In this document: positions 13,721 to 14,119 of the stretch, in pieces | Layout of the letters: every line of letters begins with the position of its first letter | Numbering within the stretch: position 1 is the first letter of the stretch | Source of the DNA: Limiplasma pullistercoris | Lineage (GTDB): Bacteria > Bacillota > Clostridia > Christensenellales > Aristaeellaceae | Direction of reading: 5' to 3' | Assembly: GCA_018715165.1 (NCBI GenBank) | Contig: DVMC01000097.1 | Location: forward strand, 1 to 14,119 | DNA length: 14,119 nucleotides | Notes under the pieces: generated by a model | What the model saw: only the letters and a program-made list of their open reading frames with translations | Told to the model about the DNA's origin: nothing | Databases searched by the model: none | Position numbers and translations under genes: made by a program

Positions 13721-14119
13721 TCAGAAGGGAAGCTCCATCTGCTCCGTGACTTCCACAAATCCGTCCGGCGTTTTTTCACGCCCGTTGTCAGCGCCCGTTG
13801 CCGGTGCTTCCCGTTCCCAGCCCTTCTGCCTGCCGTACCCTTCAAATATCCGGGGATTGGAGAAATACTTCCATCCCGTGATACCGTGGTTCATAATGTC
13901 GTTGACTTCCCGGATTTCCCATTGTTTCGGCTCGTCAAAGGGATGGTTTAAGGCTTCCTTGAAAAGCTGCTTGGAGCATACGGCGCTGCCGGTGTAGCGG
14001 TCAAGGTACGCCTGTATCATCCCGGCCTTGGTGTCCTCCGGCATGAAATCCCGCTGGTGTTCTTTGAGGTACTGTATCATTTCGGGTGTAAAAGACAGCT
14101 TAAAATCGCCGCTTTTGTA
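13721..14119 (-). CDS. VirE/VapE-family protein, C-terminal part (partial, N-terminus off window)
   Basis: The frame is open from the right edge to the TGA at 13721, giving the last 132 residues. The sequence resembles the C-terminal region of virulence-associated E (VapE) proteins found in Bacillota integrative elements and prophages: helical segments FTPEMIQYLKEHQRDF and GMIQAYLDRYTG, a CSKQLFKEAL helix, then WEIREVNDIMNHGITGW and GYGRQKGWERE. These are P-loop ATPases/helicases often fused to or beside primases, probably acting in element replication. The ATPase motifs would lie upstream, outside the window. The last ~25 residues (ATGADNGREKTPDGF to ELPF) are a polar tail. The ATG at 14080 is internal, because coding continues upstream without a break. 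Confidence 0.75.
   Translation of the reverse strand, partial: YKSGDFKLSFTPEMIQYLKEHQRDFMPEDTKAGMIQAYLDRYTGSAVCSKQLFKEALNHPFDEPKQWEIREVNDIMNHGITGWKYFSNPRIFEGYGRQKGWEREAPATGADNGREKTPDGFVEVTEQMELPF

Larger units (their letters stand above)
11826..14119 (-). mobile_element. Integrase end of a Tn916-family integrative element (partial)
   Basis: Base composition drops sharply from the GC-rich host style to a more A/T-rich style just left of the integrase. From the junction inward come terminal tandem repeats (11953-11976), int, xis, a repeat-rich non-coding segment and a VirE/VapE-like gene, all on the minus strand. This is the right-end order of Tn916-type conjugative elements. The exact end of the element cannot be fixed without the other end. 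It most likely falls between about 11845 and 11950. Conjugation genes and cargo lie beyond the window, so a satellite or phage-like island using the same integrase is possible. Confidence 0.8.

Noticed and set aside
13618..13845. Small minus-strand frame with PVAG-type repeats overlapping the VirE-like gene end
   Set aside because: It is a different frame of the VirE-like gene running into the repeat array. Its repeated residues only reflect the 12-base DNA repeats, and it has no ribosome binding site that I can see.

Overview
The window looks like chromosome of a GC-rich member of the Bacillota (Clostridia-like, probably an anaerobe), with the end of an integrated Tn916-family element at its right side. 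The Bacillota signature comes from a Bacillus-type PurR, a T-box leader in front of pheST, strong AGGAGG ribosome binding sites, sigma-A style promoters and a Tn916-type integrase/excisionase pair. Codon third positions are strongly G/C up to about 11825. Composition then becomes clearly more A/T-rich across the integrase and excisionase, which marks the mobile DNA.

Layout. (1) 1-1642, minus strand: an ECF sigma factor and, overlapping it by 8 bases, the start of a membrane-anchored PepSY-like protein that is probably its regulator and runs off the left edge. (2) 1723-2319, minus: a small secreted PsbP/DcrB-like protein with its own promoter and terminator. (3) 2398-4821: purR (minus) and purB (plus) are divergent and share a 171-base control region with a PurBox-like palindrome. 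(4) 4864-8964, plus: a small ribbon-helix-helix-like protein, then a phenylalanine T-box riboswitch driving pheS-pheT. (5) 9161-11825, minus: an exported FMN/FAD reductase of the fumarate-reductase superfamily with its own promoter, preceded by a translationally coupled pair, a low-molecular-weight tyrosine phosphatase and an SCP2-like protein. A hairpin terminator separates it from the convergent pheT. (6) 11826-14119, minus: the integrase end of an integrative element, with terminal tandem repeats, int, xis, an iteron-like 12-base repeat array and the C-terminal part of a VirE/VapE-type protein.

How the parts work together. purR/purB is a compact purine-regulated pair. The T-box makes pheST expression respond to uncharged tRNA-Phe. 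The sigma/membrane pair is a probable envelope-signal switch. The reductase is probably an extracytoplasmic terminal reductase whose substrate cannot be read from sequence. The mobile element shows its recombination genes and a non-coding control region but only the edge of its replication genes.

I did not find a clearly new biological system. The least explained structure is the 13.5-13.7 kb region of the element, with short GCAA-loop hairpin repeats flanking an A/T-rich tract next to the VirE-like gene. Also worth attention are the exported reductase with an altered C-terminal active-site motif and the overlapping phosphatase/SCP2 pair at the element junction.
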